From: PALSA-505 sp963702235
GTDB taxonomy: Bacteria > Actinomycetota > Actinomycetes > Streptosporangiales > Streptosporangiaceae
Reading direction: 5' to 3'
DNA: 64,000 bases
NCBI GenBank assembly: GCA_963702235.1
Contig: CAVPBZ010000016.1
Coordinates: forward strand, 296,755 to 360,754
The position numbers and the translations under genes are program-made. How positions within the stretch are numbered: the stretch's first letter is position 1; every line of letters begins with the position of its first letter. Under the pieces are notes generated by a model. The model was not told the DNA's origin and did no database searches. It was given only the letters and a program-made list of their open reading frames with translations. Positions 58,423 to 64,000 of this stretch are shown piece after piece.

Positions 58423-59728
58423 GTGCTGGTGAGCGTGGCGCTGGACATCGAGTGCCTGGACCGGATCTATCTCAACGCCTATGTGCCGATCCTGCAGACC
58501 AGCTCGCAGGAGGTGGCGTTCCTGTCCGGGCATCTGGGCTTCCCGTTCCCCTCGCCGGCGCTGTTCCGGCAGATGGGGGACCGGTTCCGCCGGGCGGTGA
58601 TTTCCTTCGCTGATGCCAATGACCTTCCGTGGGTCAAGTTCAGCAAGGGCGGCAGCAAGCTTGAGGTGATGCGGCCGCACCTGGCTCGCCAGGCCGGCAC
58701 CGGCCGGTCCGGGGTCGCGGCGATCGGGGTGGCGCAGGAGTTCCAGCGGGTGTGGATCGCGTATGAGGGCAAGACTTCTACCGGCACGCCGCGGTGGTCG
58801 TTCGTCAAAGCCGACCGGCGGGTGACCTGCTACTACTTCTACCTGTGGGATGAGGACTTCGGTCCGGGCTTCGTCAAGGTGTGCGCCTACTTCCCCTACC
58901 CGGCCAAGATCTGGGTCAACGGGCACGAATGGGCCAAGCGTCAGGCCACCCGGGCCGGGATCGGCTTCACCGAGCTATCTAACGGGTTCGCCGCCTGCGA
59001 CGACCCGGCCGGCCTGCAGGCGATCTGTGACCGGCTGCAGCCGGGCACCATCGAGGTGTTCGCCCAGCGGTGGCTGGCCCGCCTGCCGATGCCGTTCGGC
59101 CCGAAGGATCAGCGGGCCGGGTACTGGTGGGAGATCTCGATGCGCCAGGTCGAGGTCTCCCACCATCGTGCTGGATGCCCCGCGCCGGGCCCGGGCCTTC
59201 TTCGAGGCACTGATCGCTGACAATCTCGACATCGGCCGCCCCGCCAACGTGGAGATCATCTTCAACCGCCGGATCCGCCCAGCCTTTGAGCGGATCGCGC
59301 ACCCCTCCGCGGACGCGGACGGGCGGAGGACCCCGGCGCTACGCTTCGGCGATCCTCGGGTCATGGCCCTGGCCGGCGCCCTGGCCCAGATGCTGCTGCC
59401 AGCCACCGGCATCACCAACAAGAGCCTGCGCGCCTTGATGACCGGCCTGCTGCACGCCCCCTACACCCCCGGCCAGATGACCTACGACCTGCGCCGGCTC
59501 CGCCTCGCCGGGCTGATCCGCCGGATCGAGCACACCAACCGCTACGTCCTGACCCCCGACGGCAGCCGCGTCGTGATCTTCTACACCAAGCTGCACAACC
59601 GGCTGCTGCGGCCCCTGCTAGCCGCCGACCAGCCCCAGGCACCCGCCGAACTCCGGACCGCGCTGCGCACCATCGACCAGCACATCGACGACTACATCAC
59701 CCGCGCCCGGCTCGGCCAGGCCGCGTGA
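58423..59728 (+). pseudogene. Unrecognised ~434-aa gene interrupted by one extra base
   Basis: Two overlapping frames form one protein: 58423 onward (RMGDRFRR-like QMGDRFRRAVISFADANDLPWVKFSKG, TCYYFYLWDEDFGPGFVKVCAYFPYPAKIW, NGHEWAKRQATRAGIGFTELSNGFAAC) and, one base shifted after about 59160, LDAPRRARAFFEALIADNLDIGRPANVEIIFNRRIRP to RARLGQAA at 59728. Removing one C from the CCC at 59159-59161 restores VEVSTIVLDAPRR. I have the impression of a widespread actinobacterial protein of unknown function, but cannot name a domain; mobile-element linkage is possible. The start codon is uncertain (GTG near 58423). Confidence 0.6.
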
Positions 59729-59751
59729 AACTTGACACAAACCTCCAGAAG

Positions 59752-59772
59752 CTAGCGACCAAAGATCGCTAG
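59752..59772 (+). terminator. Small hairpin after the frameshifted gene
   Basis: CTAGCGA (59752-59758) pairs with TCGCTAG (59766-59772) across a 7-nt loop, 24 nt after the gene end. Seven perfect base pairs. Confidence 0.45.
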
Positions 59773-59796
59773 GGAGCGGGCAGGCGGGCCACCATC

Positions 59797-59828
59797 GTCC
59801 AGGCCGGCCCGAGCGGGCCGGCCTGGAC
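59797..59828. terminator. Strong hairpin at the end of katG
   Basis: GTCCAGGCCGGCCCG (59797-59811) and CGGGCCGGCCTGGAC (59814-59828) form a perfect 15-bp stem with a 2-nt loop, 8 nt beyond the katG stop. It can serve both convergent genes. Confidence 0.75.
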
Positions 59829-59835
59829 GTCTTGA

Positions 59836-62055
<2,220 letters not shown>

Positions 62056-62087
62056 GGGATTCCTTCCGGAGTAGGCGGGTCATGGTG

Positions 62088-62525
62088 CTAGGAACTGCGG
62101 GCGGTGGAACAGCCGGGGCACAGGCCCCAGTAGACGACCTCGGCCTCGCCGATCGAGAAGCCGTGGTCGTCGGACGTGGTCAGGCAGGGTGCCTCGCCGA
62201 CCGCGCCGTCAACGTCAGCGACGGCACCGCACGACCGGCACACGACATGGTGGTGGTTGTCCTGGACGCGTCCCTCGAACCGGGCGGTGCTGCCGGCCGG
62301 CTCGATGCGGCGAACGAGTCCCGCCGCGGTGAGCGCGTGGAGGGCGTCGTACACGGCTTGAAGGGAGACATGGCCTACGCGATCGCGCACCCCGGAGGCG
62401 ATCGCCTCGACGCCGAGGTGGTCACCGTCCCGGACAGTCTCGAGCAGTGCGACGCGGGCGGCCGTCACCCGCAGGCCGGCACCGCGCAGATCCTCGGCGG
62501 TGGTCGGAGTCTGGGATGCGGTCAT
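62088..62525 (-). CDS. furA: FurA-type peroxide/iron-responsive regulator
   Basis: 145 residues. DNA-binding part LRVTAARVALLETV and VSLQAVYDALHALTAAGLVRRIEP; metal site NHHHVVCRSCGAVADVD and the second CxxC in WGLCPGCS. The HHHVVC motif is typical of Fur/PerR. Position just before katG in the same direction is the standard furA-katG arrangement, in which FurA represses both and is released by peroxide. ATG 62525. Confidence 0.93.
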   Translation of the reverse strand: MTASQTPTTAEDLRGAGLRVTAARVALLETVRDGDHLGVEAIASGVRDRVGHVSLQAVYDALHALTAAGLVRRIEPAGSTARFEGRVQDNHHHVVCRSCGAVADVDGAVGEAPCLTTSDDHGFSIGEAEVVYWGLCPGCSTARSS

Positions 62526-62737
62526 GGTGCCAAACCTACCGCCATAAACTCAAACGGTTCAAGACTATGAATCATTCAAGTCTAGTGTCGCATCACGCAA
62601 TGTTTCCCCTGCTCACGGGCACTACCACCATCTGGTCCGTTCGGGCCGGGCGACGGATTCTGTCTCGGCGCTGTCGCGGTTAACTCCGGCATCCTGCGGC
62701 CCGATGGCCTCGCGGTACTGCCCGCCGGGCCCGCTGG
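62526..62737. promoter_or_regulatory. furA promoter region with an 11-bp palindrome
   Basis: This AT-richer 212-nt gap holds TGAATCATTCA (62568-62578), a perfect palindrome around a central base, embedded in an imperfect repeat TTCAAG...ATTCAAG. It lies ~43 nt before the furA start, the right place for a FurA autoregulatory site. The part from 62600 to 62737, beyond the desaturase stop, shows no clear feature. Confidence 0.5.
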
Positions 62738-63910
62738 CTAGGCGACGGCGGCTTGCGGCGGAATCGGGCCACGGTGCCGGCGGAGTTCCTCGGGGCTGCG
62801 CAGGCCGATGCGAGCCGGCGGAAGCGGTACGGGCGCAGTCGGCCTGTCCGGCAGGCTGAGTTTCATCAAGGTACGCAGCACCTGGCCGTACTGCCTGTGC
62901 AGCGGACCGGTCGTGTACGGCAGGTCGTACTTTTCGCACAGCGCCTTCACCCGGATGCTCATCTCGGGATAGCGGTTGCAGGGCAAGTCCGGGAACAGGT
63001 GATGCTCGATCTGGTAGCCGAGGCTGCCGGCCATGACGTGCAGGAAGCGGCTGCCTTCGAAGTTGGCCGAGCCGAGTAGCTGGCGGAGGTACCACTCGGC
63101 CTTGGTCTCGTGCTCGAGCTGCTCCTCCTCGAACGTCTCGGCGCCGTCCGGGAAATGACCGCAGAAGATGATGAGGTATGACCACAGGTTGCGGGCAATG
63201 TTCGCCGTGAAGTTCGCTGACAGTGTTGTCGCAAAGGCGGGGCCGGCCAGCAGCGGGAAGATCATGTAGTCCTTGCCGACCTGGCGGCGGACCTTGCGCC
63301 AGATGCTGCGGAGCTGGCGCTTCATCTCCTTCGGATCCTTCTTGCCCTTTCGGATGGCCTCGATGTCGAGGTCGTGAAGCGCGACACCCCACTCGAAGAG
63401 CAAGGCCAGCAAGGCATTGTAAATCGGCTGTCCGAGGTTGACCGGGTGCCATTTCTGGTCGCGGGTAACCCGGAGGATGCCGTAGCCGACGTCGTTGTCC
63501 TTGCCGATCACGTTGGTGAAGGTGTGGTGCATGAAGTTGTGGGAGTGTTTCCACTGCTCGGCCGGGCAGGTGGTGTCCCATTCCCAGGTGCCGGAGTGGA
63601 TCTCGGGGTCGTTCATCCAGTCGAACTGGCCGTGCATGACGTTGTGGCCGATCTCCATGTTCTCCAGGATTTTCCCGGCGGCGAGCATGGCGGTCCCCGC
63701 GATCCAGGCCGGGGGAAACATGCTGGCGAACAACCTGATGCGGGCGGCTACGACGAGCGGCGCTGGATGTAGATCATCCGGCGGATGTAGGCGGCGTCTT
63801 GCCCCCCGCGGGCTTCTCGATGTCGCGGCGAATTCGTCGAATTCGCGGCCGAGAGCTTCAACGTCCTCGGCGCTCACGTGGGCGAATGATGCAACGTCAG
63901 AGATAGCCAT
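62738..63910 (-). CDS. Membrane fatty-acid desaturase (acyl-CoA/linoleoyl-type)
   Basis: 390 residues with the three His boxes of membrane desaturases: HNVMHG, HSHNFMHH and QIEHHLFP. FPPAWIAGTAMLAAGKILENMEIGHNVMHGQFDWMND and GKDNDVGYGILRVTRDQKWHP match actinobacterial Delta-desaturases acting on acyl-CoA or phospholipid chains in the cytoplasmic membrane. Residues about 33-57 do not fit, but the +1 frame of the same stretch (63765-63835) reads DAAYIRRMIYIQR, the expected sequence, so a pair of compensating indels is likely. ATG 63910 is the start; upstream to 64000 nothing further is seen. Confidence 0.87.
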   Translation of the reverse strand: MAISDVASFAHVSAEDVEALGREFDEFAATSRSPRGARRRLHPPDDLHPAPLVVAARIRLFASMFPPAWIAGTAMLAAGKILENMEIGHNVMHGQFDWMNDPEIHSGTWEWDTTCPAEQWKHSHNFMHHTFTNVIGKDNDVGYGILRVTRDQKWHPVNLGQPIYNALLALLFEWGVALHDLDIEAIRKGKKDPKEMKRQLRSIWRKVRRQVGKDYMIFPLLAGPAFATTLSANFTANIARNLWSYLIIFCGHFPDGAETFEEEQLEHETKAEWYLRQLLGSANFEGSRFLHVMAGSLGYQIEHHLFPDLPCNRYPEMSIRVKALCEKYDLPYTTGPLHRQYGQVLRTLMKLSLPDRPTAPVPLPPARIGLRSPEELRRHRGPIPPQAAVA

Positions 63911-64000
63911 GTCGTGATCCCGCAGATTTCGAGTACGCAGTCACCGGCAGCAGCCGTGATGCAGGTCTGGATGACTTGGTTCTCCTGGTATTCCGCCCCG
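63911..64000. other. Right edge of window
   Basis: These 90 nt upstream of the desaturase hold no recognisable gene; they must contain its ribosome site (GGATCAC-like near 63917 on the minus strand) and possibly its promoter, which cannot be judged so close to the edge. Confidence 0.3.

Overview
The window is very GC-rich and densely coded, with GTG starts, GTGA/ATGA overlaps, several apparently leaderless genes (TANNNT box 6-9 nt before the start codon), F420-dependent LLM oxidoreductases, class Ia nrdAB with NrdR boxes, a DksA-like C4 zinc-finger protein, DUF5709 and a furA-katG pair. This points to a soil-type filamentous actinobacterium (Streptosporangiales/Streptomyces-like). The genus cannot be fixed from sequence alone. 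No rRNA, tRNA or CRISPR array was seen.

Region by region. (1) 1-10.2 kb: the 3' end of a SorC/LsrR-type regulator, then a tightly coupled ten-gene catabolic operon: DUF4432 epimerase-like, ribulose-phosphate-3-epimerase-like, VOC, D-2-hydroxyacid dehydrogenase, LsrK-like kinase, LsrF thiolase, metal-dependent cyclase, SDR, phosphomannose-isomerase-like cupin, and D-threonine-aldolase-like PLP enzyme. (2) 10.2-20.0 kb, minus strand: a compact non-ribosomal peptide cluster making 2,3-diaminopropionate (SbnA+SbnB) with a half-C/A/T/TE NRPS, a free-standing ACP fused to the poly-lysine-synthetase-type membrane/beta-helix module, a SyrP-like Fe(II) dioxygenase and its own phosphopantetheinyl transferase. 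(3) 20-31 kb: a Gly-rich secreted protein, a pair of unrecognised proteins (one of about 1150 aa, one with an IPT/TIG domain), small genes and a secreted beta-helix protein. (4) 31.1-35.6 kb: a mosaic of gene remnants (LLM oxidoreductase, VOC, APC permease, serine hydrolase) around two intact genes, a ketose-3-epimerase-like isomerase and an APC permease. (5) 35.7-42.3 kb: a LacI regulator, a sugar ABC importer without its ATPase, and a GH13 alpha-glucosidase. (6) 42.3-57.7 kb: oxidoreductases, an amidohydrolase, nrdAB, an FhuF-like reductase, a LysR regulator, an epoxide hydrolase and an MFS pump. (7) 57.7-64 kb: a CGNR regulator, a frameshifted orphan gene, furA-katG (katG with five indels) and a fatty-acid desaturase.

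The main new observation links regions 1 and 4. The lsrKF operon, the isomerase gene and the APC permease gene, 22-33 kb apart, carry the same promoter: TTGC-type -35, exactly 18 nt, NATACT -10, then two 14-bp operators whose centres are exactly 19 bp apart (related to TGAGCGAATGCTCA). This defines a regulon, probably controlled by the SorC/LsrR-type protein at the left edge, and adds a transporter and an isomerase to the pathway. The canonical lsrACDB importer and lsrG are not in this window, so the substrate may be an AI-2-like or related, possibly amino-containing, carbon source.

Caution for the right end: katG, the orphan gene at 58.4 kb and the desaturase all show single-base frame disturbances, so this stretch may be poorly sequenced rather than truly decaying.
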